Numbered from the stretch's first letter, positions 1 to 10,051 are shown. The stretch: DNA of 64,000 nucleotides from Iodobacter violaceini (GCF_011601265.1 NZ_JAAOLX010000007.1:248001-312000), one strand, 5' to 3'. Numbers and translations are program-made. The notes: generated by a model from the sequence alone, not told the origin.

Positions 1-870
1 GATCGCCTGGGCAAAACACTTACCCTTGATACACGGCAAGTGATCGTTCTGGGCCTGATTACGGCCCTGCTGATTGCTTCGGTCAGTGTTGCTGTTACAA
101 GCAGCTTTAAGCAATCCCCTGCGCTGTGGAGACTGATGCCCCATAATAATGCCCGCCAGACCGAAATTGATGCTCTTGCCATCCGGGTGGGGGAGCTGCA
201 GGCTAAATTATTACGCCTTGATGGTCTGGCCAGCCAGGTTGGCAATAAAACCGGGATTGATATTAAGCCCTTTTTATCCAGCCAGCCTGTGCCCCAGGGC
301 GGTTTGCAACACAAGGGCACGGCACTGAGCACCGAAACGCTGGCCAATGAAATTGACGCGGCCAGCCAGAATCTGAACGCCAGGCTGGATCAGCTATCCT
401 TAGCAGAAAGCGTGTTACTGAGACCTAAGGCGTGGCAACTGCCTTCAAAAGCCCCTCTCAATGCAGGCTTACAATCGTCAAGCTTTGGTAAACGGATTGA
501 TCCGTTTAATGGCAATCAGGTATTTCATGAAGGCATCGATTTTGTAGGCGATAGTGGCACACCCATTATGGCGGCAGCCAGCGGCAAAGTCAGCTTTGCG
601 GCCTTCCACCCCCAATATGGTAATATGGTTGACTTAGATCACGGTAATGGCATCACAAGCCGCTATGCTCACGCTTCTAAGCTTGCAGTAAAAGTGGGGG
701 ATCAGGTTAATGCGGGTCAGACAATAGCCTTACTTGGATCCACAGGCCGCTCGACAGGTCCACACTTGCACTTTGAAATAAGATATAAAGGGATTGCACA
801 AAATCCCTTACGATTTATTGGCCCTGCCACGAATGAAATTAATATTGCTGCGACAAAATCCGGCGATTGA
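1..870 (+). CDS. M23 family metallopeptidase, 5' end outside window
   Basis: Probable periplasmic, membrane-anchored zinc endopeptidase that cuts peptidoglycan cross-links. The frame is open from base 1, and an internal GTG at 40 would start right at the membrane segment, so the true start is probably upstream. A transmembrane stretch (around VIVLGLITALLIASVSVAV) is followed by a coiled-coil-like region and a C-terminal LytM/M23 domain. The zinc motifs H-x3-D (in FHEGID) and H-x-H (in GPHLHFE) are both present, so the enzyme looks active rather than a degenerate EnvC/NlpD-type activator. It lies 99 bp upstream of secA on the same strand. The family call is firm; the substrate and the start are not. 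Confidence 0.88.
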   Translation, partial: DRLGKTLTLDTRQVIVLGLITALLIASVSVAVTSSFKQSPALWRLMPHNNARQTEIDALAIRVGELQAKLLRLDGLASQVGNKTGIDIKPFLSSQPVPQGGLQHKGTALSTETLANEIDAASQNLNARLDQLSLAESVLLRPKAWQLPSKAPLNAGLQSSSFGKRIDPFNGNQVFHEGIDFVGDSGTPIMAAASGKVSFAAFHPQYGNMVDLDHGNGITSRYAHASKLAVKVGDQVNAGQTIALLGSTGRSTGPHLHFEIRYKGIAQNPLRFIGPATNEINIAATKSGD

Positions 871-969
871 TCTTGAATTTTAATTGAAACGGCAGCATAT
901 ACGGCGGATGAGGATGCTTATCCGCCGTTGTCACAATAACCGGGCTTAGCCCATTGCTGGTAGCTTTAG

Positions 970-3708
970 ATGATTGCAAATTTGCTCAAAAAAGTTTTCG
1001 GAAGTCGTAATGACCGCCTGCTCAAACAATACGGCACCATCGTAAAGCAGATCAACGCCCTTGAAGCGGGCATTGCCGCTCTTTCCGACGATGACTTGCG
1101 CGCTAAAACGGCAGAGTTCCGCAGCCGCGTCGCCAAGGGTGAAACACTTGATCAAATTCTGCCAGAGGCCTTTGCTGTTTGCCGCGAAGGCTCTAAGCGC
1201 AGCTTAGGCATGCGCCACTTTGACGTGCAGCTGATGGGTGGCTTAGCGCTGCACCAGGGCAAGATCTCTGAAATGCGCACGGGTGAAGGTAAAACACTGG
1301 TTGCCACGCTGCCTGCTTACCTGAATGCACTCTCCGGCAATGGCGTACACGTTATTACCGTGAATGATTATCTGGCCAGCCGCGACGCGGGCATTATGAG
1401 CAAGCTCTATAATTTCCTGGGCCTGACTTGTGGTGTGAATCTGGGCCAGATGCAGCATGACGAAAAACAAGCTGCTTACGCCTGCGATATTACTTACGGC
1501 ACCAATAACGAATTCGGCTTTGATTATCTGCGCGACAATATGGTGTTCACTGTGGGTGAGCGCGTGCAGGGCAAGCTGAACTACGCAATTGTCGACGAAG
1601 TAGATTCGATTCTGATCGATGAAGCACGCACACCGCTGATTATCTCTGGCCCGGCTGAAGACAGTATCGAGCTTTACCAGCTGGTTGACGATATTCCAGG
1701 CCAGCTGACCCGCCAGAGCGAAGAAGAATCAGAAGGCGATTTCTGGGTGGATGAAAAAGCACACTCGGTATTGCTTTCAGAAGCTGGCCACGAAAAAGTG
1801 GAAGCCATCCTCACCAAAAAAGGCCTGTTAAAAGAAGGCGACAGCCTGTACTCGGCCGGCAATATCAGCCTGGTCCACCATCTGTATGCAGCGATGCGCG
1901 CCCATGCCCTGTTTCAGCGTGACCAGCATTATGTGGTCACAGACGAAGGCGAGATTGTCATCGTTGATGAATTCACCGGCCGTTTAATGTCTGGCCGCCG
2001 TTGGTCTGAAGGCCTGCACCAGGCCGTTGAAGCCAAGGAAGGCGTGGAAATCAATCAGGAGAACCAAACTCTTGCCACGATTACCCTGCAAAACTACTTC
2101 CGAATGTATACCAAGCTCTCCGGCATGACCGGTACGGCCGATACTGAAGCTTACGAATTCCAGCAAATTTACGGTCTGGAAACCGTGATTGTGCCAACCA
2201 ACCGCGATATGGTGCGGGACGACAGGCAGGATCAGGTTTACAAAACCGACCGCGAAAAATACAACGCCATCATCACCGATATCAAAGGCTGCCAGGAACG
2301 CAAACAGCCGGTGCTGGTAGGTACAACATCGATTGAGCAATCTGAATTACTCTCTGAAATGCTGACAAAAGACGGCTTTAAGCACAATGTGCTGAATGCC
2401 AAACAGCATGCGCGTGAGGCCGATATCGTGGCCCAGGCCGGTGCGCCTGGCGTGATTACCATTGCCACCAATATGGCAGGCCGCGGTACGGATATCGTGC
2501 TTGGCGGTAATATCGAGCGCGAAATCAAAGCCATTGAAGCAGATGCAGAATTAAGCGAGGCCGATAAAGCCGCCAAAATCACTGCCATGAAAGCAGACTG
2601 GAAAATCGTCCACGAAGCCGTTGTTGCAGCGGGTGGCTTGCATATTATTGGTACCGAGCGCCACGAATCACGCCGTATCGATAACCAGCTGCGCGGCCGC
2701 TCTGGCCGTCAGGGTGACCCCGGCTCCAGCCGTTTCTACCTGTCGCTGGAAGACTCGCTGCTGCGTATTTTTGCCGGTGATCGCGTAGCGATGGTGATGG
2801 ATCGCTTAAAAATGCCTGAAGGCGAGCCAATTGAAGCAGGTATGGTTTCCCGCGCGATTGAATCTGCACAGCGCAAGGTTGAAGGCCGCAACTTCGATAT
2901 TCGTAAGCAATTGCTGGAATACGATGATGTGTCCAACGAGCAGCGCAAAGCAATTTACGGCCAGCGTAATGAAATTCTGGAAAGCGCCGAAGTCAGCGAA
3001 ACCATCGGTGCGATGCGCGACAGCATGGTTTCTGATCTATTCGACACCTATATTCCTGCTGATTCAATGGAAGAACAATGGGATGTTGCGGGCTTAGAGC
3101 GTGCACTGGGCGAGTTTAATATCGATCTGGCCATTGCTGAGTGGATCAAAAACGACACCACGCTGACCATTGAAGCCATGAAAGAGCGTGTGCAGGTTGC
3201 TGCCGCTGAAAGCTACAATAAAAAGGTTGAAACTGCGGGCGAGGACACTTTCCGTCAGTTTGAACGCTCGGTTCTCCTGCAACACGTTGATCAAAGCTGG
3301 CGCGAACACCTGTCGTCCTTAGATCATTTGCGCCAGGGTATTCATTTGCGCGGCTATGCACAAAAGAATCCTAAGCAGGAATACAAGCGTGAAGCATTTG
3401 AGTTGTTCTCTCAGCTGTTAGAAAACATCAAGCGTGAAGTAATTCAGATTGTGATGACCGTACAAGTACGCTCACAAGAAGATGTTGATGCCGTTCGCCC
3501 GCAAGAGCGCCCTGCTTCAGCATTGCAATTTAATCATCAAGAGCTGGAAGCTTTACTGGCAAGCGGTGATGAAGAGCAAATCAAAGCAGCGCTGATGCAA
3601 GCGATGGAAGGCGGTGCGAAAGTGCAGTTCTCCGGCGTAGGCCGCAACGACGCCTGCCCTTGCGGCTCGGGCAAGAAATATAAGCACTGCCACGGGCAAA
3701 TTGCTTAA
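970..3708 (+). CDS. secA: Preprotein translocase ATPase SecA
   Basis: Motor ATPase of the Sec pathway; it drives unfolded preproteins through SecYEG at the inner membrane. The 912 aa length is normal for the family. Visible motifs include the Walker A region MRTGEGKTL near residue 102, the DEAD-type [14 protein letters not shown] near 210, the helicase motifs NMAGRGTDI and [11 protein letters not shown], and the C-terminal zinc-binding [14 protein letters not shown] near 896, which binds SecB and lipids. The ATG at 970 gives the canonical N-terminus [15 protein letters not shown] strong terminator follows. Several long antisense ORFs inside it are shadows. Confidence 0.99.
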   Translation: MIANLLKKVFGSRNDRLLKQYGTIVKQINALEAGIAALSDDDLRAKTAEFRSRVAKGETLDQILPEAFAVCREGSKRSLGMRHFDVQLMGGLALHQGKISEMRTGEGKTLVATLPAYLNALSGNGVHVITVNDYLASRDAGIMSKLYNFLGLTCGVNLGQMQHDEKQAAYACDITYGTNNEFGFDYLRDNMVFTVGERVQGKLNYAIVDEVDSILIDEARTPLIISGPAEDSIELYQLVDDIPGQLTRQSEEESEGDFWVDEKAHSVLLSEAGHEKVEAILTKKGLLKEGDSLYSAGNISLVHHLYAAMRAHALFQRDQHYVVTDEGEIVIVDEFTGRLMSGRRWSEGLHQAVEAKEGVEINQENQTLATITLQNYFRMYTKLSGMTGTADTEAYEFQQIYGLETVIVPTNRDMVRDDRQDQVYKTDREKYNAIITDIKGCQERKQPVLVGTTSIEQSELLSEMLTKDGFKHNVLNAKQHAREADIVAQAGAPGVITIATNMAGRGTDIVLGGNIEREIKAIEADAELSEADKAAKITAMKADWKIVHEAVVAAGGLHIIGTERHESRRIDNQLRGRSGRQGDPGSSRFYLSLEDSLLRIFAGDRVAMVMDRLKMPEGEPIEAGMVSRAIESAQRKVEGRNFDIRKQLLEYDDVSNEQRKAIYGQRNEILESAEVSETIGAMRDSMVSDLFDTYIPADSMEEQWDVAGLERALGEFNIDLAIAEWIKNDTTLTIEAMKERVQVAAAESYNKKVETAGEDTFRQFERSVLLQHVDQSWREHLSSLDHLRQGIHLRGYAQKNPKQEYKREAFELFSQLLENIKREVIQIVMTVQVRSQEDVDAVRPQERPASALQFNHQELEALLASGDEEQIKAALMQAMEGGAKVQFSGVGRNDACPCGSGKKYKHCHGQIA

Positions 3709-3722
3709 TACCCTGCAGCCAC

Positions 3723-3755
3723 AAAAAAACCCCGAAGCGCACTTCGGGGTTTTTT
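3723..3755 (+). terminator. Rho-independent terminator after secA
   Basis: A perfect 8-bp stem CCCCGAAG/CTTCGGGG with a 4-nt loop is preceded by an A-run and followed by six T residues. It begins 14 bp after the secA stop codon. Confidence 0.93.
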
Positions 3756-3793
3756 ATTTATAAGCCCTTATAACAAAACCCAAATCATCAACT

Positions 3794-3866
3794 ACGGAGA
3801 AAAAAAGAACACAGAGAACAATGTAATGAATAATATTTTCTCCGGGCAACTCTGTGTGTCCTGAGC
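3794..3866. repeat. Low-copy 'cggagaaaa / aacacagaga' intergenic motif
   Basis: This stretch holds CGGAGAAAAAAAGAACACAG and, further on, CTCTGTGTGTCC, giving an imperfect inverted arrangement. Related strings (ACACGGAGAAAA, CTCTGTGTTCTT) recur near 39620 and at 46390-46500. It may be a small dispersed repeat. The similarity is short and judged by eye only. Confidence 0.35.
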
Positions 3867-3924
3867 CCTCTAAGTTACAAGAATGGGTTTTGCTGCATCA
3901 CAGCTCTGCGAACAATCGGGTTGG

Positions 3925-4007
3925 CGGCGGGCGGGATTGGCTCGTTCCCCGCTCCGGCGAGTTTAAAGGAGACGTTAAAAAGCCCAATGCAAAGAGCGTG
4001 GTTGTTA
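3925..4007 (-). repeat. Degraded partial copy of the dispersed intergenic element
   Basis: Read on the minus strand, this segment resembles the first third of the element seen intact at 35101-35368. It shares the ACCACGCTCT start, a GGGCTT block, and a region matching GCCGAGGCGAGGAACAAGCG with several changes. The distal part and the hairpin tail are missing. Together with the preceding motif it accounts for most of the gap between secA and the msh operon; nothing else was recognised there. Confidence 0.5.
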
Positions 4008-4086
4008 TGCTTTTTCAGTGTTTCCAAATAAAAAACAAAGTGCTTAGCGCACAGTGACGCCCGCCCAGCAGCACCCAGCCAGCACA

Positions 4087-4839
4087 TCAAGGCAGCTTAC
4101 CCGCCGCCAGCATTCTTGCCGCCAGAATAGACGGGCTGATCCAATCGGTGAAGTCGTCGTACTCTTCATCAGCGGGCGTTGCAGGGTCATCCTCTGCCCT
4201 GAGTTTGCTCACAAAATTAACATCATTATTGGTGTTTTCCTGCTCATCAGCAGAGCCTGCCACACCATTTGGCGGGCCATGGCGGTAGTGCATCACAACA
4301 ACAGCGATAACATTTGAAGCGAGGGGTGCAGCGGCCCCCGATGTCGGGTAAATCAAAATATCCCCTGATGAGCAAAGCATAAAACTCATGCCTGCCGGAG
4401 CCACACTGCCCAAGGGGCAGCTGCCTGCCACACCCAGTGTTTGATTACTATCGGTCACCACAGGCGGCAGTGATGCGGGGCCGTTATCGGCAAAACCCAG
4501 CGTTAGCCGGTAAGTAAATGGCTTATTAAACGGATCAGTTGAACGCGGTAAACCCAGAGTTGCGCCTGGAATGCTGCCCTGGGCCCGGTTGCACGTGCCA
4601 TTTGCCGCGCGATCTTCTGTAAAAGTCGCCAAAGCCGGATCAGCCGGGCAGGGTAAATATCCATGCTGCACAGCAAACCCCAGCAAAGACTCTTTAATTT
4701 CAGCCATCTGAGCCCGCCCGTCACGCATTCTCTGGCTGTCTGTTTGTGCCTTAAAAGCGCCCAGGCCCCCTGCCAGCATAATGCCAATGATCACCAATAC
4801 AATTGCGATTTCGGCAAGTGTAAATCCCCTCTCCTTCAT
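4087..4839 (-). CDS. Type IV prepilin-like protein, last gene of the msh-type operon
   Basis: Pseudopilin or minor pilin of 250 aa. It starts MKERGFTLAEIAIV, a textbook prepilin leader: short basic peptide, cleavage after Gly5, Phe at +1, Glu at +5, then a hydrophobic helix with IIGIMLAGG. A globular part with several cysteines begins GYLPCPAD, a signature often seen in betaproteobacterial prepilins. The SD AAAGGAAAG stands just before the ATG. It is the 3'-most gene of the operon and its start overlaps the end of a degenerate prepilin ORF. It could be MshO- or MshD-like, but I cannot assign it to a named subunit. Confidence 0.85.
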   Translation of the reverse strand: MKERGFTLAEIAIVLVIIGIMLAGGLGAFKAQTDSQRMRDGRAQMAEIKESLLGFAVQHGYLPCPADPALATFTEDRAANGTCNRAQGSIPGATLGLPRSTDPFNKPFTYRLTLGFADNGPASLPPVVTDSNQTLGVAGSCPLGSVAPAGMSFMLCSSGDILIYPTSGAAAPLASNVIAVVVMHYRHGPPNGVAGSADEQENTNNDVNFVSKLRAEDDPATPADEEYDDFTDWISPSILAARMLAAGKLP

Positions 4840-4946
4840 GCTCTTTCCTTTAGGGACGTAAAATCCCCTGAGCCACCCGCCTGCAGCTTGCCGGTGATCG
4901 CCGGAACGATGGTCATTTCAGCAGGAGCGAATCCCCGGTCCCTCAT
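4836..4946 (-). pseudogene. 36-codon prepilin remnant between two pilin-like genes
   Basis: A short ORF starts MRDRGFAPAEMTIV and runs for 36 codons. It overlaps the preceding gene's stop by ATGA and its own stop overlaps the next gene's start by ATGA. Aligned with the next gene's N-terminus MKERGFTLAEIAIV, it keeps the basic leader, Gly-Phe cleavage site and Glu+5, but prolines interrupt the hydrophobic helix and the body is missing. It looks like a decayed, internally deleted duplicate. It may still couple translation between its neighbours. It is unlikely to be a functional pilin. Confidence 0.6.
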
Positions 4947-6415
4947 GGTCTGTCCTTTGGCGCATAGGTCCATTGGTTTGCAACACGATAATAAAGTCGA
5001 TCATTACCAGCATCGGCAGGCCCAAGCTTGGCGTACTGATCTGTCTGCGGCGGCACCGCATCCCATGCCCGGCGGTTAATATCGGGCGCTGCGGCATAGC
5101 TGCTTACCGGGTCCAGGTAATTATTTAAGAGCGCTTTATCAGCAGCAGTCACACGGGTTTGCCCCGTTTGTGCAACCCCGGCCCCTATCATGACTGCATT
5201 CACAGCAGCTGCCGGCGTTTGCATATTTCTTAATGTAAGTGCGATGGGCGCAGGGCAGTTGGGTGTATTAGCCACAGCGTAAAAAAACATTTGCTCCCAA
5301 CGATTGCGGTAGAGCCAGTCGTATTCAAGCAACACGTTTTGCCATGCCGCCTGGCCAGGCATTGCAGCGGGCCGGTTGGCCGGATTAACCAGATACTCAG
5401 GCAAAACAGGCAACAAACCCACGCCTGTCAGTGCAATCGATTTAGGGATGTGCCCGCGGCAAACAACAGGCGAAGGCGTACAGGCATTGCTGTTGACTGC
5501 CGCCGTATCCGCGCAACCTGGGTCCGCCGGGCTGGCCGGGTTGGGTAAAGACCCCGCTCCCGCCTGCACTGCCCAAAGATTAATCAGCTGCTGGTACTCC
5601 TGGGCTGCGCGTTTTTCTAAAGGGGCCAACAACTCACTGCGCCGGATGGTAATCAGGCGGTCATTCAGTGTTGGGTTCGCATTGGCATCCAGCCGCGGTC
5701 CATTCAAAAACCGCCCTTGTGTAGCGTTGTAATTTGCATAGTTATTGGGCGCACCAAGACATGCACCTCCCACAGTCAGCCGATTACATTCCAGATAATT
5801 ATTCGCATTTCGCTGCTGTGCCGCCGTACTGCGGTTTTGCCCGCTAAGTGCCGCTCCGGGGGCCAGAATCACCACAATCACCGGATCTGCCGCATCTGAT
5901 AAAGCCTGAGCACCATTATTGGCGGCAGCATAAAACCAGGGATTTGCCCCCGCAGGCGCAGTATCGCTATTGAGCGGAGTATTTCTTCGCTCTTGAAAAC
6001 CATCCGCCACCGCCATCCAGAGCGGCTCGCCCGAGCTGTCGCGCAGCTCTGCCGCCTGATAACTTCTCCATGGAATACGGCCAATACGCGCCGCAGCGCC
6101 CGGGCAAGCTGCACCGTTCAAGCCACTCTGCCCATAAGCGGCTTCACCCGGGATATTCAGATCGGGGCAGAAGAATTCCCCTGGGCGGGTCACGGGCACA
6201 GTATTGCCGCGTTTGGATAAAGCCTCCGCCAGGAGTATTTTTTTGGCTTCTGCCAGCACATTTTGCGTTTGCTGCTCTCGATAAACCTCAAGAGCATGGC
6301 GGCTGAACCCTGCCAGTATCGCCCCGGCTATCCCCAGCCCTACTACCATTAACAACATCAGGGCAATGGCACCCTGCTGGCGTCGTTGCCTAAGGTGCGG
6401 CTTGATAAACATCAC
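4943..6415 (-). CDS. PilX/MshP-like pilus-associated membrane protein
   Basis: A 490-aa protein with a short basic N-terminus (RQRRQQGAIALMLLMVVGLG), one transmembrane helix and a large exported Cys-, Asn- and Pro-rich domain. The N-terminus resembles PilX/MshP-type proteins, but no Glu+5 is visible, so processing by the prepilin peptidase is uncertain. Part of the body (EFFCPDLN... GRIPW) resembles the LPCPAD region of the downstream prepilin, suggesting a common ancestor. The start overlaps the MshK-like gene by 26 bp; an ATG one codon downstream is an alternative. Position and topology suggest a minor pilus component. The exact homologue is unknown. Confidence 0.65.
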   Translation of the reverse strand: MMFIKPHLRQRRQQGAIALMLLMVVGLGIAGAILAGFSRHALEVYREQQTQNVLAEAKKILLAEALSKRGNTVPVTRPGEFFCPDLNIPGEAAYGQSGLNGAACPGAAARIGRIPWRSYQAAELRDSSGEPLWMAVADGFQERRNTPLNSDTAPAGANPWFYAAANNGAQALSDAADPVIVVILAPGAALSGQNRSTAAQQRNANNYLECNRLTVGGACLGAPNNYANYNATQGRFLNGPRLDANANPTLNDRLITIRRSELLAPLEKRAAQEYQQLINLWAVQAGAGSLPNPASPADPGCADTAAVNSNACTPSPVVCRGHIPKSIALTGVGLLPVLPEYLVNPANRPAAMPGQAAWQNVLLEYDWLYRNRWEQMFFYAVANTPNCPAPIALTLRNMQTPAAAVNAVMIGAGVAQTGQTRVTAADKALLNNYLDPVSSYAAAPDINRRAWDAVPPQTDQYAKLGPADAGNDRLYYRVANQWTYAPKDRP

Positions 6416-6686
6416 GCCTTACTCCGCGGCTTAGCGTTTGTCCTACCTTAAGCCCGGCAGGCACAGAGGCCGTGCTTAGCGCACCATTCAGCCAGCGTAT
6501 TTTTTTGCCATTACGGCTAATTTCACCATCCAGCCTGAGCGAATCCGCGCCGGTGGCCTGTACTGATTGCGGCGCAGAGGCTTCACCACGCGCGACAGCC
6601 CGCTCTTCCGGGCTAAAAAATAAACGCCCCCACCCGGCATCAGCCAGCGGGCTGAGAATCAGATAAATCAAAAGGATGTATTTCAT
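6390..6686 (-). CDS. mshK: MshK-like (PilP-type) pilus biogenesis protein
   Basis: A 98-aa exported protein with a signal peptide (MKYILLIYLILSPLADA). Its short C-terminal part contains L-x-L-x-G-x-I and G...W-x-N-G elements typical of PilP/GspC-like HR domains that contact the secretin. Its ATG overlaps the end of the upstream mshJ-like gene by 4 bp. The assignment rests on size, signal peptide and the position after mshI and mshJ rather than strong motifs. It probably links the inner-membrane I/J complex to the MshL secretin. Confidence 0.6.
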   Translation of the reverse strand: MKYILLIYLILSPLADAGWGRLFFSPEERAVARGEASAPQSVQATGADSLRLDGEISRNGKKIRWLNGALSTASVPAGLKVGQTLSRGVRRDVYQAAP

Positions 6687-7270
6687 TGACTTGCCTCAGG
6701 GGCGGCCACCGGCCCTATGCTTAACCATTCAATATCACAAGCCACTTTCAAACCTGCACCGGCCTCTGTCTGGCGGGTCATCACACACTGCTCCGGCGCT
6801 GGCCAGCCGGATAAGCGCCTTAAACCTGCCAGCAGCTGCGAGAACTCATCTTCATCACCTGGCTCAAAGCTGAGCATCATTTTGCTGCCATAAAGCTGCA
6901 CGGTTTCTGCGGTCGCGGTAAAAACGCGCTGCGGCTCAAAACGAAACAGAATGCTGAGCCCCGGCGAGCGTCGGTTCAGCTCGGTAAGATACTCAATCCA
7001 ATCCAGCCGGTGCTCGCCATTGAGTATTCCGCGCTGACTGAGCGTCTGATAAAGCGCACGGTATTGCTGGGTGTTATTCCAGGCATTCTCCTGGCCATCG
7101 GCTTGCAGGGTTAAGCGTTGCACATTGCTGCGCAAAGCCTGCTGCTCATCCTGTGCCCGCCACAGATAAATGTGCGACAGCACAATCAGCAACACGCCAA
7201 GAGCAAGGGTTGCTCCACTCATAATCAGATCATGGCGGATCAGCTGCAGGGGCTGAAGATCAATTTTCAT
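6683..7270 (-). CDS. mshJ: MshJ-like (PilO/GspM-type) assembly protein
   Basis: A 195-aa bitopic inner-membrane protein. It has a short cytoplasmic N-terminus, one helix (SGATLALGVLLIVLSHIYLW) near residues 18-37, a coiled-coil stretch, and a periplasmic ferredoxin-like region. This matches the PilO/GspM architecture. It overlaps mshI by 11 bp and mshK by 4 bp, which suggests translational coupling. In type IV pilus systems this subunit pairs with the PilN-like part of its neighbour to form the alignment complex. The name follows its place in the operon. Confidence 0.7.
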   Translation of the reverse strand: MKIDLQPLQLIRHDLIMSGATLALGVLLIVLSHIYLWRAQDEQQALRSNVQRLTLQADGQENAWNNTQQYRALYQTLSQRGILNGEHRLDWIEYLTELNRRSPGLSILFRFEPQRVFTATAETVQLYGSKMMLSFEPGDEDEFSQLLAGLRRLSGWPAPEQCVMTRQTEAGAGLKVACDIEWLSIGPVAAPEASQ

Positions 7271-8816
7271 GTTTTTTTTGCTCCCAGCTCAGGCGCAGAA
7301 AAAAATCAACCCGCTGACTGTCCTGCTGTAATGGTTTTGCTTCAACGCCCGATTTAGAGCTGGTATTAAGGGGCAGCGTAACCGGCTGTACAGTCACACC
7401 GGGTAAGCCTGCCAGCCTGGCACTCAAGCGCTCCACACTAGCCAGCGCCTGCCGGTACTGCAAATCAAAGGGCTCTACCCGGCCTTTCAGCTCCATCACT
7501 ACAGGGATTGTGGCGGGCGCCGATGCATCCGCGGCCTCTGCCTGATTAGCAGGGTCAACCGGACCACGGCCAGATTGCCAGCGCAGCTCATCAAGAATCA
7601 GCTCAGGAAAATCCAGCAAAACGTTGCTCACTTGCTGCGCCTGATCTTCCATATCCGGCCAGGTCAGAAATTCCCTGGTATAAAGCTCAACCGTGCCCTT
7701 CATCGCCGCCGGGTCACTTGCCTGGCTTTGCTTGAGCAGCAGATTAAAACGCCGTAAACGCTCATCAATCTGCCCGGTTTTTTTAAGCGACTGATGAATG
7801 GAAGCCTGAATCTCGCCAGCCTCCCAGATCGCCTGCCCGCTCCAGACACAGGCCAAAAATAAGCCAAGATATGCAGCACGGCGCAGCAAAATACCGCGTT
7901 TTCGCCATGTGGCATGAATAAGATGGCGGCCCTGCCCGTAATGATTGGCTGGCGGGTGCAGCTCCAGCCAGCTGCATAAAATATGCAGCAAGGAATCTGC
8001 CTGAGGCAGGTGCAGCTTACGTGCAAGTAAATCCAGCGGCACATCACTCAGCACAAACTGAGCGGCGTCCCCGCTGCTTGCCAGGCGGGCACGAATTGCC
8101 GGCAGGCAATCACCATCTGGCGAAAGCACCGCAAGCTGCAGCTTATCTTCACGCCCCAGCAGGCGCAGCGTGGATAAATACTGCCTGGCCCGCAGCGCCT
8201 CCACCACAATCACCTCAGCAAGGCGCTCTGTATCCTGCAGATTGCTGCCCTCGGGCAGGCTGCTCACACGGCTGAATTTAAGCCCGTCTGCGGCCAGATA
8301 AGTCTGGCGCATTCCGCCGCCGGGGGTAAATGAAACCAGCAGATAATGCGTCAGCCCCAGGCCTGATCTGTGCAGCATTTCTCCAGCCAGAAGGGCAGCA
8401 GAATAAATACCCTGCAAGACCATTTTTTTTGCCAGCAAAGCATTCACAATGGCGTCAACTGGTGCCGCCAGCGTTAATGCCGACATCAGCACCTTATCCT
8501 GCTCACCCGATTTAGCAAATGTCTGCACAAAAGCACGGCGGTAGGGCGTAGTCCGGTAGTTCTGATCCAGGCGTCTGGCCAGCAAGGCAGTGCGATCACT
8601 GCGCCCCAGATGCGGTATTGATTCCAGCTGAAAATCTTCCTCAACCACATCCACCAGCAGGCTGAATATGGCTTCTTTCCATGTATCCAGAAAAAGAGAG
8701 AATGCCGCAGCACCTTCATCATCCAAAGCAAAGCGCGCATGCTCCAGCAGCTGCCCCTTTTCGATATGAAAAGCGATCAGCCGGGTATTGGATAAAAAGA
8801 GTGTGTAGTGGCTCAT
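7260..8816 (-). CDS. mshI: MshI-like (PilM-PilN/GspL-type) assembly protein
   Basis: A 518-aa protein with a cytoplasmic actin-like half (about 1-300), one transmembrane segment near 312-330 (YLGLFLACVWSGQAIW), and a periplasmic coiled-coil plus ferredoxin-like part. This is a PilM-PilN or GspL arrangement. It should anchor the MshE ATPase and contact MshJ. It overlaps mshG by ATGA and mshJ by 11 bp. It is longer than many MshI proteins because the periplasmic part is fused in one chain. The domain-level assignment is good; the symbol depends on context. Confidence 0.75.
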   Translation of the reverse strand: MSHYTLFLSNTRLIAFHIEKGQLLEHARFALDDEGAAAFSLFLDTWKEAIFSLLVDVVEEDFQLESIPHLGRSDRTALLARRLDQNYRTTPYRRAFVQTFAKSGEQDKVLMSALTLAAPVDAIVNALLAKKMVLQGIYSAALLAGEMLHRSGLGLTHYLLVSFTPGGGMRQTYLAADGLKFSRVSSLPEGSNLQDTERLAEVIVVEALRARQYLSTLRLLGREDKLQLAVLSPDGDCLPAIRARLASSGDAAQFVLSDVPLDLLARKLHLPQADSLLHILCSWLELHPPANHYGQGRHLIHATWRKRGILLRRAAYLGLFLACVWSGQAIWEAGEIQASIHQSLKKTGQIDERLRRFNLLLKQSQASDPAAMKGTVELYTREFLTWPDMEDQAQQVSNVLLDFPELILDELRWQSGRGPVDPANQAEAADASAPATIPVVMELKGRVEPFDLQYRQALASVERLSARLAGLPGVTVQPVTLPLNTSSKSGVEAKPLQQDSQRVDFFLRLSWEQKKHEN

Positions 8817-10009
8817 CGCAATTTGCTGATGGTGTCAAAAATAGGGCCAAGCACCGAGGACATAATCCAGGCCAGAATCAGGCCCAGCACCACCGTGAGC
8901 GATGGCTCAATCAAAGCCTGTACGCGCTCTATGGATTCTTTTACGTCGCGGTTATAAAAGTAGGAAACATTCATCAGGGCATGATCCAGCTGGCCGGTGC
9001 TCTCGCCAACTTTCAGCATGCGCAGTACCAGTGGCGGAAACATTTTTTCCTGATTAAAACTCGCCGTCACCCCCTGCCCCTCGCGGATTTGCGCCTGAAT
9101 CCGCTGCAGCGATTCTGCCACCATGCTGTTGCTGACAATCCCTTCTGATATTTTGATGCAATCTAAAATTGGAATCCCTGCCGCATACATCAGTGCAAAA
9201 AAGTTAGCAAAACGCGCCAGAATAATTTTATGCAAAATGGGGCCAAATGGCTGAATGGTGAGTTTCCAGCCATCAAAGCGATGGCGAAACTTAGCGTCAT
9301 GACGCAAACGCAAGCGAAACAGCACAAATAAAATAATGGGTGTGCCAAATAAAGCCCACCAGTAATAAATAAACAGATTGGATACCGCAATTAAAATACG
9401 GGTATTCAAAGGCAGGGTTTGCTGCATGGCGGCCACAAAAGAAACTAATTGCGGCACTAAATAAATCATTAAAAAAGTAATCACCCCCACCACCAGCACG
9501 CCAACAAAAGCCGGATACATCACGATTTTTTTTGTTTGCGAAACCAGCTCGTCCTGCCACTTTAATGAATCAGATAAATTAAGTAATACTTCCGGCAATT
9601 TGCCGCTCGCCTCTCCTGCACGAATCAGATTCACATAAATGGCATCAAAAACCTGAGGATGGCCTGCCAGCGCCTGCGAAAACTGGTGCCCGCCTTCAAT
9701 ATCTTCAATTAAATTAGCGATCACTTCTCGAAAATGCGGCTCTTCCAGGCTATCGCGCAGATCAGATAAGCCTTCCAGAATCGATACCCCTGCGCGGGTC
9801 AGCTGCTCCATATGAAAAGTAAATGTAATCAGCTCGCGCCGGCTGACCTTTTTTCCACCCAGCCCGCCTCCTGGCGATGCGGCTTTCGCCGTAATCAGGC
9901 TCAGGCCAATCCGCTCCAGGCGCTGCTCTAAATCCGTCAGATTATTGGCCTCTGTTTTGCCCTTCTGAACCAGGCCCGCATTGTCTGCCGCACGATAAGT
10001 AAACTGCAT
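8813..10009 (-). CDS. mshG: MshG, PilC/GspF-family inner-membrane platform protein
   Basis: A 398-aa polytopic protein with two T2SSF repeats (about 65-190 and 268-390) and three membrane segments, for example MYPAFVGVLVVGVITFLMIY near 160. The sequence begins MQFTYRAADNAGLVQKG, typical of the family. It couples the cytoplasmic MshE ATPase to pilin insertion. The SD GAGGAAAG precedes the ATG at 10009. It is separated from mshE by an unrelated small gene, which is unusual because E and G are normally adjacent. Confidence 0.9.
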   Translation of the reverse strand: MQFTYRAADNAGLVQKGKTEANNLTDLEQRLERIGLSLITAKAASPGGGLGGKKVSRRELITFTFHMEQLTRAGVSILEGLSDLRDSLEEPHFREVIANLIEDIEGGHQFSQALAGHPQVFDAIYVNLIRAGEASGKLPEVLLNLSDSLKWQDELVSQTKKIVMYPAFVGVLVVGVITFLMIYLVPQLVSFVAAMQQTLPLNTRILIAVSNLFIYYWWALFGTPIILFVLFRLRLRHDAKFRHRFDGWKLTIQPFGPILHKIILARFANFFALMYAAGIPILDCIKISEGIVSNSMVAESLQRIQAQIREGQGVTASFNQEKMFPPLVLRMLKVGESTGQLDHALMNVSYFYNRDVKESIERVQALIEPSLTVVLGLILAWIMSSVLGPIFDTISKLR

Positions 10010-10051
10010 TGGCTTTCCTCAGGGATCAAGCCACAGAGGGCTCTTTCCCCC

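Noticed and set aside
1984-2588. Long antisense ORFs within secA
   Set aside because: They mirror the conserved secA codons, lack SDs and known domains; normal shadow frames.
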